Numbered from the stretch's first letter, positions 1-7,609 are shown. The stretch is DNA of 17,436 nt from JBDTNK01 sp039933775 (GCA_039933775.1 JBDTNK010000040.1:1-17436); one strand, 5' to 3'. Numbers and translations: made by a program. The notes: generated from the sequence alone by a model not told the origin.

Positions 1-2
1 AC

Positions 3-845
3 ATCCTGGCCATGGACACCTTCGGACCGATCACCGACAACGCCGGCGGCATCGCCCAGTTCAGCAACGCCGAAGAGGGCGCGCGCGAGATCACCGATCG
101 CCTCGACGCGGTCGGCAACACGACCAAGGCGCTCACCAAGGGCTACGCCATCGCCTCGGCCAGCCTCGCCGCCTTCCTCTTGTTCAGCGCCTACATCGAC
201 AAGGTCAACCTCATCCTGACCCGGCAGATCGATGCCGGCATCCGCGAGGCGGGGACGTTGCTCGAGTCAGTCGACCTGGCCAACGTCAGCGTCTTCGTGG
301 CGGCGCTCATCGGCGCCATGCTCGTCTACTTCTTCTCGAGCCTGGCCATCCGGGCAGTCGGAACCGCCGCGCAGGCGATCATCGTCGAGGTGCGCCGCCA
401 GTTCCGCGAGATGCCGGGGATCATGGACTACACCCAGCGGCCGGACTACGCCCGGGTCGTCGACATCACCACGCGCGCCGCGCTGCGCGAGATGATCGCG
501 CCAGGCCTCGTGGCGGTGTTCACACCGATCGTCGTCGGTCTGCTGCTGGGTCACGAGGCCGTGGCCGGGCTGCTCATGGTCGGCACGATCGCCGGCGTGC
601 TGCTCGCCACCGTCCTGAACAACGGCGGCGGAGCGTGGGACAACGCCAAGAAGTACATCGAGGCAGGCAACCTGAAGGACGAGGCCGGCAACGTGCTCGG
701 CAAGGGCAGCGACGCGCACGCCGCCGCCGTGGTGGGCGATACCGTGGGCGATCCGTTCAAGGACACGGCGGGCCCTTCGCTGCACGTCCTGGTGAAGCTG
801 TTGGCCACCATCACCCTCGTCCTCGCGCCGCTCTTCATCCGCTGA
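3..845 (+). CDS. hppA: Membrane-bound proton-translocating pyrophosphatase, K+-independent type, C-terminal part (5' end outside window)
   Basis: Couples hydrolysis of pyrophosphate to proton pumping across the membrane. The frame is open from the first bases (Ile-Leu-Ala before the Met at 12), and that Met lies inside the conserved AMDTFGPITDNAGGIA stretch, so it is internal and the true start is upstream. Seen: the GNTTKALTKG motif at 111-140 and the C-terminal DTVGDPFKDTAGPSLHVLVK motif, with several hydrophobic helices between them. In this family Lys after GNTT, with Thr three residues later, marks the K+-independent proton-pumping subclass; K+-dependent members have Ala there. Only about 280 of the usual 650-800 residues are present. 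uppP follows after 41 bases on the same strand and may be co-transcribed. Confidence 0.95.
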   Translation: MLAMDTFGPITDNAGGIAQFSNAEEGAREITDRLDAVGNTTKALTKGYAIASASLAAFLLFSAYIDKVNLILTRQIDAGIREAGTLLESVDLANVSVFVAALIGAMLVYFFSSLAIRAVGTAAQAIIVEVRRQFREMPGIMDYTQRPDYARVVDITTRAALREMIAPGLVAVFTPIVVGLLLGHEAVAGLLMVGTIAGVLLATVLNNGGGAWDNAKKYIEAGNLKDEAGNVLGKGSDAHAAAVVGDTVGDPFKDTAGPSLHVLVKLLATITLVLAPLFIR

Positions 846-886
846 CCGCGGCTTGAGGCGGTCGCGGCGCGGCGCCCAGGGTCCCT

Positions 887-1735
887 ATGGAGACGATCTT
901 CGAGGCCGTGGTGGTGGGCCTGCTGCAGGGGCTGACCGAGTTCATCCCGGTCAGCTCCAGCGCGCACCTCGAGCTCGTGCCGTGGATACTCGGCTGGCGC
1001 GACGCGGATCCGCTCATCGGGAGCCTGGCGTTCGACGTCTTCCTGCACCTGGGCACGTTGCTGGCCCTGCTCGTCTACTTCGCGCGGGACTGGGTGCGGC
1101 TCATCGGGGCGGGCCTGGCGAGCATCCGTGACCGCCGCATCGGCGACGATCCGGACCGTCGTCTGGCGTGGCTGCTGGCGATCGCCACGGTGCCCGCCGC
1201 AATCATCGGCTTCGCCTTCGAGGATCTGATCGCCGATCTCTTCCACGGCGACTCGAACGGAGCACGCCTGGCGATCGCGGGCTTCCTCATCGTCGGCGCC
1301 ATCGCGCTGTATCTCGCCGATCGCCTCGGGTCGCGGCGGCGGGCGCTGCGCGAGGTCACCCTGCCCGGGGCACTGGCGATCGGCTTCAGCCAGGCGCTGG
1401 CACTGCTGCCGGGGATCAGCCGCTCGGGCGCCACGATCACGGCCGGCCTGGCGCTGGGCCTCGATCGCGAAGCGGCGGCGCGGTTCAGCTTCCTGCTCGC
1501 CACGCCGATCACCCTGGGCGCCGGCCTGTACGGCGCCCGCGACCTGCTCGATGCGTCGCTCACCGGCGGCGAATGGGTCGCGATCTGGGCGGGCTTCGCT
1601 ACTGCCGCGATCTCGGGCTTGCTCGCCATCGGCTTCTTGCTGGCGTGGCTGCGCCGCCGCTCGGTGACGATCTTCTCCGCGTACCGCATCGGGTTCGCGG
1701 TCCTGATCATCGTTCTGGTGGCTGTGGGTCGCTGA
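887..1735 (+). CDS. uppP: Undecaprenyl-diphosphatase (bacitracin resistance protein BacA family)
   Basis: Integral membrane enzyme that dephosphorylates undecaprenyl pyrophosphate to regenerate the lipid carrier for peptidoglycan and other envelope polymers. The 282-residue length is normal for the family. Seen: the QGLTEFIPVSSSAHLEL signature near residues 14-30, with the catalytic Glu-rich motif, and the second signature PGISRSGATI near residues 175-184, followed by FSFLLATPITLGAG. There are multiple hydrophobic helices. The ATG at 887 is the natural family start (METIFEAVVVGLLQG); the ribosome binding site is weak (CAGGG). It follows hppA by 41 bases. Both products act on pyrophosphate bonds at the membrane, but a functional link is only inference. 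Confidence 0.96.
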   Translation: METIFEAVVVGLLQGLTEFIPVSSSAHLELVPWILGWRDADPLIGSLAFDVFLHLGTLLALLVYFARDWVRLIGAGLASIRDRRIGDDPDRRLAWLLAIATVPAAIIGFAFEDLIADLFHGDSNGARLAIAGFLIVGAIALYLADRLGSRRRALREVTLPGALAIGFSQALALLPGISRSGATITAGLALGLDREAAARFSFLLATPITLGAGLYGARDLLDASLTGGEWVAIWAGFATAAISGLLAIGFLLAWLRRRSVTIFSAYRIGFAVLIIVLVAVGR

Positions 1736-1762
1736 GGAGCGCAGCAGGCGGTCCATCGGTCT

Positions 1763-1791
1763 TTGACACCCATCGGCGTCGGACCTACAAT
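1763..1791 (+). promoter_or_regulatory. Near-consensus sigma70-type promoter upstream of greA
   Basis: TTGACA at 1763-1768, a 17-base spacer and TACAAT at 1786-1791. Only one of the 12 consensus positions differs. Predicted transcription start is near 1798, about 200 bases before the greA start codon, giving a long leader. It drives greA, and probably lysS and serS, independently of uppP. Confidence 0.8.
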
Positions 1792-1862
1792 GCCGCGACG
1801 TCGACACCAAGCGCCATGCGTGAGGTGCACGAACGGCCAGATCCTGGCCAGAACTACGGCCA

Positions 1863-1908
1863 GCTTCAGGACGCCGCGACCAACGCGGCCGAACCTGGAG
1901 CGTTTTTT
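1863..1908 (+). terminator. Intrinsic-terminator-like hairpin in the greA leader
   Basis: An 8-bp stem (1863-1870 with 1894-1901, one G-U pair) encloses a perfect 6-bp GC stem (1873-1878 with 1884-1889, 5-base loop). One G follows, then six T at 1903-1908. It sits downstream of the 1763-1791 promoter and about 94 bases before greA, so it would stop transcription inside the leader unless read through. Another small hairpin (GGCCAG-ATC-CTGGCC, 1835-1849) precedes it. See the finding on a possible attenuator or leader RNA. Confidence 0.6.
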
Positions 1909-2001
1909 GTTATCAACACCCCGCTCGATCGGTCGGGCATGGCATCGCTCACCCGCCACCGACGCCGCGGGCCGGGCACGCAAGGAGGATGGGGGAGTCA
2001 G

Positions 2002-2460
2002 ATGAACAAGCCTGTCTACATGACCGCCGAGGGCCTCGAGCGCCTGCAGAACGAGCTGCGAGTGCTGATCACCGCCGACCGGCCGCGGGTTGCGCATCGC
2101 ATCCACGAGGCAAAGCTGGATGGCGACATCAGCGAGAACGCCGAGTACGAAGACGCGAAGCAGGAGCAGTCATTCCTGGAGGGCCGTATCGCCACGCTCG
2201 AGGCGCAGATCCGGCATGCCGAGGTCATCGAGGCGACGAACAGCGACAAGGTCGGGATCGGGTCGAAGGTGCGCATCAAGGGCGGCGATGGCGAGGAGAC
2301 GTTCACCATCGTCGGGTCGGCTGAGGCTGCGCCGCGTGAGGGCCGCATCAGCAACGAGTCGCCGGTCGGCGTGGCGCTCATGGGCCGCAAGAAGGGCGAC
2401 AAGGTCACGGTCCGCGCGCCCGTCGGCGCCGTCGAGTACACCGTCGTCGCCGTCAACTGA
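2002..2460 (+). CDS. greA: Transcription elongation factor GreA
   Basis: Binds the RNA polymerase secondary channel and stimulates transcript cleavage in backtracked complexes. The 152-residue product has normal length. Seen: an N-terminal coiled coil with the tip motif LDGDISENAEYEDAKQEQ near residues 39-56, carrying the conserved acidic Asp42 and Glu45, and a C-terminal FKBP-like domain ending in PVGVALMGRKKGDKVTV. The open frame extends far upstream, but homology starts at MNKPVYMT. The ATG at 2002 is preceded by AAGGAGG (1982-1988, somewhat far) and by GGGGGAG closer in. The leader carries its own promoter and a terminator-like hairpin. lysS starts 32 bases downstream. Confidence 0.96.
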   Translation: MNKPVYMTAEGLERLQNELRVLITADRPRVAHRIHEAKLDGDISENAEYEDAKQEQSFLEGRIATLEAQIRHAEVIEATNSDKVGIGSKVRIKGGDGEETFTIVGSAEAAPREGRISNESPVGVALMGRKKGDKVTVRAPVGAVEYTVVAVN

Positions 2461-2469
2461 CCGCGTGAA

Positions 2470-2483
2470 GGCGCAGATGCGCC
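2470..2483 (+). promoter_or_regulatory. Small perfect hairpin in the greA-lysS gap
   Basis: GGCGCAGATGCGCC can fold as a 5-6 bp stem with a tiny loop. It ends 9 bases before the lysS ATG (2493), so it lies where the weak lysS ribosome binding site (GGGACG) would be. It could modulate translation initiation. It could also be chance in GC-rich DNA. Confidence 0.25.
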
Positions 2484-2492
2484 GGGACGACC

Positions 2493-4085
2493 ATGTTCTG
2501 GGCTGACGAGATCGCGTCGGAGGCTCACGGCGCGCAGGTCGTCAACGACAGCAAGACGCCGTCGGGCACGATCCACGTCGGTGCGCTGCGCGGTGTCGTG
2601 ATCCACGATGTCCTGGCCCGCGCCCTGCGCGATCGGGGCCTGCCCGTGCGCTTCCTGTACGGGATCGACGACCTGGACCCGATGGACTCCGCCACCCTGG
2701 CCACCCGCGAGGGCGTCATCGAGTTCATGGGCCGGCCGCTGGCCGACGTGCCCGCCCCGCGCGGCTCGACGCAGCCGACCTGGGCGCGACATTACGTCCA
2801 GACGTTCCTCGACACCTTCGCGCGGCTCGGTATCGAGCCGGAGCTGTACTGGGCCAGCGAGCAGTACCGGGCAGGCGTGTTCGATGACTTCATCGCCGAG
2901 GCGCTCGATCACGCGGCCGACGTGCTGCGCGTCTACCGCGAGGTCAGCAAGGTGCGCCATGCCGACGACTGGCATCCACTCATGGTCATCTGTGAGTCGT
3001 GCGGGCGCATCGGCACGACCTACGTTGATGGCTGGGATGGCCAGACCGTCTCATACCGATGTCTCCCGGACCTCGTCAGCTGGGCGACCGGCTGCGGGCA
3101 TGCCGGCCGCGTCTCGCCGTTCGGCGGGCGCGCCAAGCTGCCGTGGAACTTGCACTGGGTCGCGAAATGGCGCCTCTTCGGCGTCACGATCGAGGCGGCG
3201 GGCAAGGACCTCTCGACGAAGGGCGGCTCGCGCGACCGATCGGAGGCGCTGGCGCGCCAGATCTTCGACGTCACGCCGCCGCGCAACGTGCCCTACGAGT
3301 TCCTGCTCATCGGCGGGCGCAAGATGAAGTCATCGGCGGGGACCGGCGCCTCGGCCGATGCGATGGTCGAGCTCCTGCCTCCCGAGCTCGTTCGTTTCCT
3401 CATGCTGCGCCATCGGCCGCAGGCCACGATCGAGTTCGACCCGAGCGGCGAAACGATCCCGCGCCTCTTCGACGAATACGACGCCTGGGTCGCCGAGGCC
3501 GCCACGCCGTCCGAGAACGAGGATGCCGAGACCAGGCGCCGGATCATCGAGCTGAGCCAGCTTCCCGGTCGCCACGCGCCACGCCACTTCCTGCCGCCCT
3601 TCGTGCAGGTCGCGACGTATGCCCAGATGCCCGATGCCAGCGCCGATCGCATCGCCGGCCAGATCGCTGCCCATCACGGTGCCGCCCTGGAGTCAGACGC
3701 CCGGCGTGAGCTCGATCTGCGGCTGCAGACGGCGGGCCGCTGGCTCACCGATTTCGCACCCGATCGGCTGCGCTTCAGCGTGGCGCTCGACGGTCTGCCA
3801 GCCGTCGCCTCCTCTCTGACCGATGCGCAGCGCGCCTACCTTGGCGCGCTGTCGGTCGCGCTCGAGCAGCACCAGCCATGGGATGGCGAGGCACTGCAGG
3901 CGCGCATCTTCGACACGGCCCGCGAGCTCGAGCTGCCGGCGGGCAAGGCGTTTGGCGCGCTCTACGCCGCGTTCCTGGGCAAGAGCAGCGGGCCGCGCGC
4001 CGGGTCGCTGCTGGCGTCACTCGAACGCGAGTTCGTGCTCGAGCGCCTGCGCGCCGCGACCGCCGCCACGGCGGTTTCGTCGTGA
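2493..4085 (+). CDS. lysS: Lysyl-tRNA synthetase, class I
   Basis: Charges tRNA-Lys with lysine. This is the class I, archaeal-type enzyme (LysRS-I, often called lysK), not the common bacterial class II form. The 530-residue product has normal length. Seen: HIGH-like motif in TPSGTIHVGALRG near residues 22-34; a zinc-binding-like cysteine set at C167, C170, C190 and C201; KMSKS-like motif GGRKMKSSAGTG with K277; then MVELLPPELVRFLMLRHRP and a helical C-terminal domain. The signature loop departs from the usual KMSSSKG: the third residue is Lys and the last Lys is Ala. The ATG at 2493 gives the family N-terminus; nearby ATG 2477 and GTG 2465 are out of frame. Its stop overlaps the serS start by four bases. 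Confidence 0.95.
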   Translation: MFWADEIASEAHGAQVVNDSKTPSGTIHVGALRGVVIHDVLARALRDRGLPVRFLYGIDDLDPMDSATLATREGVIEFMGRPLADVPAPRGSTQPTWARHYVQTFLDTFARLGIEPELYWASEQYRAGVFDDFIAEALDHAADVLRVYREVSKVRHADDWHPLMVICESCGRIGTTYVDGWDGQTVSYRCLPDLVSWATGCGHAGRVSPFGGRAKLPWNLHWVAKWRLFGVTIEAAGKDLSTKGGSRDRSEALARQIFDVTPPRNVPYEFLLIGGRKMKSSAGTGASADAMVELLPPELVRFLMLRHRPQATIEFDPSGETIPRLFDEYDAWVAEAATPSENEDAETRRRIIELSQLPGRHAPRHFLPPFVQVATYAQMPDASADRIAGQIAAHHGAALESDARRELDLRLQTAGRWLTDFAPDRLRFSVALDGLPAVASSLTDAQRAYLGALSVALEQHQPWDGEALQARIFDTARELELPAGKAFGALYAAFLGKSSGPRAGSLLASLEREFVLERLRAATAATAVSS

Positions 4086-5398
4086 GTGTCGGGCTGCAGC
4101 GCCTGCGTGACGAGGCGCAACGCATCCGCGACGGCGCGATCGCCAAGGGCGAGGACCCCGCGCTCGTCGACGAGGCGCTGGCGCTCGACCAGCGACGCCG
4201 CGCCCTGCTGGCCGAGAGCGACGAGCTCAAGGGCCGGCGCAACACCGCGAGCAGGGCCATCGGGGAGGCGATCCGCGGCGGCGCGGATGCCAATGGCCCC
4301 GACGTGGCGCAGCTGCGCGCGGTGTCGACGGCGGTCGGGGAACGGATCAGCGCCGCCGACGAGGAGCTGGCATCGGTCCAGGCGGGCCTCGAGGACCTGA
4401 TGCTGCGCATCCCGAACCCGCCAGATGCCGATATCCCCGTCGGCGGCGAGGAGGCGAACCACACGCTGCGCAGCTGGGGCGCGCCGCTGCCGCACCAGGC
4501 GGAGGGCTGGATCCGCCAGCCGCACTGGGATCTCATCGAGTCGCTGCGGCTCGTCGACAACGCGCGCGGCGCCAAGGTCGCGGGGTCCGGGTTCCCGGTC
4601 TACACCGGGCTCGGCGCGCGACTGCAGCGCTCGCTCGTTTCGTGGTTCCTGGACACGCACGTCACGGAGAATGGCTTCACCGAGATCTGGCCGCCGGCCG
4701 TGGTCAACGCCGATTCGGCGCGCGGCACCGGGCAGATTCCCGACAAGGAGGACCAGATGTACGTCGTCACGCGCGACGATCTGTACCTGGTCCCGACTGC
4801 CGAGGTGCCGGTCACGAACCTGCACCGCGACGAGATCCTCGACGACGCGCAACTGCCGATTCGCTACGCGGCCTACTCGCCCTCGTTCCGGCGCGAGGCG
4901 GGCGCTGCGGGCAAGGAGACGCGCGGCATCCTGCGCGTGCACCAGTTCGAGAAGGTCGAGATGGTCCTCTTCGAGCGTCCCGCCGAGTCGGCCGCGGCGC
5001 TCGAGTGGCTCACCCAGCGCGCGGAGATTCTGCTGCAGCGCCTGGGGCTCGCGTATCGCGTCGTGCTGATGGCGACGCGCGAGATGGGCTTTGTGCAGGC
5101 GCGCAAGTACGACCTCGAGGTCTGGGCACCCGGCGCCGAGCAATGGCTCGAGGTCAGCTCATGCTCGAACTTCGGCGACTACCAGGCCCGACGCATGGCG
5201 ATTCGGCATCGGCCGCAGCCCGCCGCACGTCCCGCGCTGGTCCACACCCTCAACGGCTCGGGGCTGGCCCTGCCGCGCACCATCGCCGCCCTGCTCGAGA
5301 CGCACCAGGCGCCGGATGGCAGCGTGCGCGTGCCGCAGGTGCTGCAGCCGTATCTCGGGACGGATGTCATCGGCGGCCAGGGCCCGGGAATGTCCTAG
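4082..5398 (+). CDS. serS: Seryl-tRNA synthetase
   Basis: Class II synthetase charging tRNA-Ser (and tRNA-Sec where present). From GTG 4082 the product is 438 residues, normal for the family. The open frame continues upstream, but that part is a shadow of lysS. The GTGA overlap with the lysS stop indicates translational coupling. Seen: an N-terminal charged helical-arm region (about residues 1-110) that grips the long variable arm of tRNA-Ser; motif 2, SPSFRREAGAAGKETRGILR with FRREAG at 269-274, followed by VHQFEKVEM; EVSSCSNFGDYQARRM; and motif 3, LNGSGLALPRTIAALLETHQ. tRNA-Ser(UGA) begins 14 bases after the stop, and the TAG stop is part of that tRNA's likely -10 element. Confidence 0.96.
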   Translation: MSVGLQRLRDEAQRIRDGAIAKGEDPALVDEALALDQRRRALLAESDELKGRRNTASRAIGEAIRGGADANGPDVAQLRAVSTAVGERISAADEELASVQAGLEDLMLRIPNPPDADIPVGGEEANHTLRSWGAPLPHQAEGWIRQPHWDLIESLRLVDNARGAKVAGSGFPVYTGLGARLQRSLVSWFLDTHVTENGFTEIWPPAVVNADSARGTGQIPDKEDQMYVVTRDDLYLVPTAEVPVTNLHRDEILDDAQLPIRYAAYSPSFRREAGAAGKETRGILRVHQFEKVEMVLFERPAESAAALEWLTQRAEILLQRLGLAYRVVLMATREMGFVQARKYDLEVWAPGAEQWLEVSSCSNFGDYQARRMAIRHRPQPAARPALVHTLNGSGLALPRTIAALLETHQAPDGSVRVPQVLQPYLGTDVIGGQGPGMS

Positions 5399-5401
5399 AC
5401 T
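5396..5401 (+). promoter_or_regulatory. Likely -10 element of tRNA-Ser(UGA)
   Basis: TAGACT lies 11 bases before the tRNA and its first three bases are the serS stop codon. The same hexamer precedes tRNA-Ser(CGA) and the deaminase gene in this window. No convincing -35 is visible, so read-through from serS may also supply the tRNA. Confidence 0.4.
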
Positions 5402-5412
5402 CACCGATCGAG

Positions 5413-5501
<89 letters not shown>

Positions 5502-5513
5502 CACCACACCGAC

Positions 5514-5825
5514 ATGACGGCCACGTCGGCGCCGGACCGATGCCCGCGCTGCGGCGCGGCGCACAGCGTCGGCAGCCCGGATCGCTGCACGCAATGCGGC
5601 TACCGCTACCGCCGCGTGTCGACCGCCGTTGCTCGGCGCGACCGGCTGGCGCGCTGGGACCCGTGGCTGGGCCTCGGCGTGCCGATCTCGGTGGGCGCCA
5701 TCCTCGCCGCCGTGGGGGTCAACGGTGGCGACATGATCCTGGGCTGGATCGGCGTGGCGCTGGCCGTCATCGGCGCGCCGATCGGCTGGCTCATCGGTCG
5801 CAGATCGCAGGACCGCAGGGCCTAG
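5514..5825 (+). CDS. Hypothetical small zinc-ribbon membrane protein
   Basis: A 103-residue product with no recognised named family. Seen: an N-terminal zinc ribbon made of two CxxC pairs (C10, C13, C25, C28), a basic linker, then two hydrophobic segments (about residues 50-70 and 74-94) separated by a short turn, and a basic tail. Predicted as a small membrane protein with a cytosolic zinc ribbon. It starts 13 bases after tRNA-Ser(UGA). Its stop TAG overlaps the convergent tdk stop in the palindrome CTAG at 5822-5825. The ribosome binding site is weak, but codon use matches its neighbours. Confidence 0.7.
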   Translation: MTATSAPDRCPRCGAAHSVGSPDRCTQCGYRYRRVSTAVARRDRLARWDPWLGLGVPISVGAILAAVGVNGGDMILGWIGVALAVIGAPIGWLIGRRSQDRRA

Positions 5826-6406
5826 GCGCCCGAGGGAGGGACCTCGTGGTGCTGCCGGCAGCGTGCCTCGTACGTCTCGTCACCCATGCCGCCGATCACG
5901 ATCAGCGGCGAGTCGGCGGAGGCCGGCTGCCCGTCGATGAGCCGCTGCGTGCGCGTCGCGGGCTCGCCGCAGACCATGCAGATCGCGGTGAGCTTGGTGA
6001 CCTGGTCGGCGAGCGCCATGAGGCGCGGCATGGGGCCAAACGGGATGCCGCGGAAGTCGCGGTCGAGCCCAGTGACGAGGACCTGCTTGCCCGAATCGGC
6101 GAGTGCCTCGACCACCTCGGGCAGCCGCTCGTCGAAGAACTGACCCTCCTCGATCGCCACAATATCGGCCGCGCCGGCAATGCCAGGAATGTCTGCCGCG
6201 CCGTCGACGGCGAGCGCGTGGTGGTGGGCCCCCGAGCGGGAGACGACGGTGACCGCATCGGTCCGCGTGTCCAGCTGTGGCTTGACCAGGATGACCTCCC
6301 GTCCGGCGATGGAGAAGCGCCGCAGCAGGCGCAGCATCTCATCGGTCTTGCCGCAGAACATGCAGCCGCAGATCACGTGGACCCAGCCGGAGGTGTAGAA
6401 CATCAT
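5822..6406 (-). CDS. tdk: Thymidine kinase, type II
   Basis: Phosphorylates thymidine to dTMP in pyrimidine salvage. The 194-residue product fits the tetrameric type II family. Seen: P-loop GCMFCGKTDEM near residues 14-24, in place of the common G(P/C)MFSGKTEE; a Walker B-like region IVAIEEGQFFDERLPEV (usual IDEAQFF, so Asp is replaced by Glu); a zinc site made of CMVCG and, near the C-terminus, CRQHH; and the lid region with the tyrosine of DETYEARC. Two in-frame ATG codons (6406, 6403) are equally plausible starts. It lies 36 bases downstream of aroE on the same strand, probably as one transcript, and converges on the zinc-ribbon gene. Confidence 0.93.
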   Translation of the reverse strand: MMFYTSGWVHVICGCMFCGKTDEMLRLLRRFSIAGREVILVKPQLDTRTDAVTVVSRSGAHHHALAVDGAADIPGIAGAADIVAIEEGQFFDERLPEVVEALADSGKQVLVTGLDRDFRGIPFGPMPRLMALADQVTKLTAICMVCGEPATRTQRLIDGQPASADSPLIVIGGMGDETYEARCRQHHEVPPSGA

Positions 6407-6442
6407 CCCGCTCGCCGTCTGCCGGTTGGCGGGTCGGCGGCC

Positions 6443-7324
6443 TCAGTCACCGACGACGGTGTCCTCCGCCTCGGGCGTGCCCAGCGCCGCTTCGAGGGCG
6501 CTCTGCATCACGCCGGCCGCCGCCTCCTGCTTGGTCCACAGCCTGAAGGCGATGCCCGATGCGGCGAGGAAGCTTGCCTGTCCGTTGGCGACCGATCCGC
6601 CGCGCGCCTTGGCGGCACGCATCAGCGGGGTCGGGATCGCGCTGAGCGAGAGGTCCAGCACCGCGAGCCCTTCGGGCAGGATGTCGTCGGGCAGCGGGCT
6701 GGCGTTCGGATCGGTCTCGGCGATGGCATGGATCAGGAGCGGCGACTTCGCGAGCTCAGCCTCCAGGATCGCCTCGTGCCAGGGCCGTGCGCGCAGCTCC
6801 ATGTGACGCGCGCTGCGCCCGAAATAATTCACCAGCGCCTCGGCCTTGTGCAGGTGCCGATTGAAGACCGATACGTGCTGGAAGCCCGACTGGATCAGCA
6901 CCGCCACGGCCGCCCGCGCACCGCCGCCGGCACCCAGCACGATGGCCTGCCGCGGCCACTTGCCCTTCACCTTCGGCAGGACCGATGTGAGCCCGGCTCG
7001 GATGCCGTCGGCATCGGTGTTATGCCCGCGCAGCTTCGTCCCGTCGCGCACGACGACGTTCGCCGCGCCGCTCGCCTTGGCGTCATCGGAGAGCCCATCG
7101 AGCAGGGCCGGGACCTTCTCCTTGTGCGGCGAGTGGACCATGGCCCCGATCGCCCCCTTGTCCTTGCGCAGCGCCGCGATGGCATCCGCCAGCTGGTGCG
7201 GGCGGCGCTCCCAGCGCTCGATCTGGATCTCGATCTCGGCGGCTTCGAAGGCGGCCCGCTGGACGGCCTCCGAGGGGCTCTCGTCGACGGCCAGACCGAT
7301 GATGGGAAGGCGCTGCAGGGCCAT
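6443..7324 (-). CDS. aroE: Shikimate dehydrogenase family protein (AroE-like), divergent substrate pocket
   Basis: AroE reduces 3-dehydroshikimate with NADPH in aromatic amino acid synthesis. From ATG 7324, preceded by GAGAG, the product is 293 residues. The frame extends to 7408 but that extension is unlike the family. Seen: SPS near residues 16-18, matching the SxS substrate motif; catalytic-type Lys68 in HSPHKEK; HNTDADG with N102 and D104; Rossmann motif GAGGGARAAVAVL near 131-143; NRHLHKAEAL. Odd: the usual NVTxPHK is MVHSPHK, the PxxHN after SxS is EAVQR, and the C-terminal GMxMLxxQ is GQASFLAAS, so several shikimate-contacting residues are absent. It may be a true AroE or a paralogue with another substrate. 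It is divergent from tRNA-Ser(GCU), and tdk follows. Confidence 0.85.
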   Translation of the reverse strand: MALQRLPIIGLAVDESPSEAVQRAAFEAAEIEIQIERWERRPHQLADAIAALRKDKGAIGAMVHSPHKEKVPALLDGLSDDAKASGAANVVVRDGTKLRGHNTDADGIRAGLTSVLPKVKGKWPRQAIVLGAGGGARAAVAVLIQSGFQHVSVFNRHLHKAEALVNYFGRSARHMELRARPWHEAILEAELAKSPLLIHAIAETDPNASPLPDDILPEGLAVLDLSLSAIPTPLMRAAKARGGSVANGQASFLAASGIAFRLWTKQEAAAGVMQSALEAALGTPEAEDTVVGD

Positions 7325-7399
7325 GGTTTCTCTCGTGAATGAAGGACGAATCGGGCAGCGGCTGTGACCAGCCGCCAGTCGTCGCTTCGGGGGGCTCCA

Positions 7400-7408
7400 T
7401 GCTATCAT
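7400..7408 (+). promoter_or_regulatory. Extended -10 element of the tRNA-Ser(GCU)/tRNA-Arg pair
   Basis: TGC followed by TATCAT (7403-7408) forms a TGn-extended -10, 13 bases before tRNA-Ser(GCU). No clear -35 is visible. The same TGC-TA layout precedes tRNA-Ser(CGA) and the deaminase. Confidence 0.4.
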
Positions 7409-7421
7409 CGGCGCCGGTCAG

Positions 7422-7514
<93 letters not shown>

Positions 7515-7526
7515 CCCGCGTGCGAT

Positions 7527-7602
7527 GTGCCCGTAGCTCAGTGGATAGAGCGTCAGGTTGCGGACCTGAAGGTCGGAGGTTCGAGTCCTCTCGGGCACGC
7601 CA
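7527..7602 (+). tRNA. tRNA-Arg(GCG)
   Basis: Acceptor GTGCCCG (7527-7533) pairs with CGGGCAC (7592-7598); G discriminator; encoded CCA at 7600-7602. Anticodon stem TCAGG/CCTGA with loop TTGCGGA gives anticodon GCG. Arginine identity elements fit: C35 in the anticodon and an A in the D-loop after the GG pair. Most bacteria read CGU/CGC/CGA with tRNA-Arg(ACG) edited to ICG; a GCG anticodon reads CGC and CGU without inosine. See findings. Confidence 0.95.
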
Positions 7603-7609
7603 ATCCAGC

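Noticed and set aside
551..1810. Long minus-strand open frame (419 codons)
   Set aside because: It lies opposite hppA and uppP and has Arg/Gln/Asp-biased, low-complexity composition typical of a shadow frame.
3962..5143. Minus-strand open frame (393 codons) opposite serS
   Set aside because: serS on the plus strand carries all class II motifs; this frame has no recognisable domain.
7585..7602. tRNA-Arg 3' end as an att site
   Set aside because: No second copy of the tRNA end, and no integrase, could be found by eye in the window, so no element boundary is claimed.
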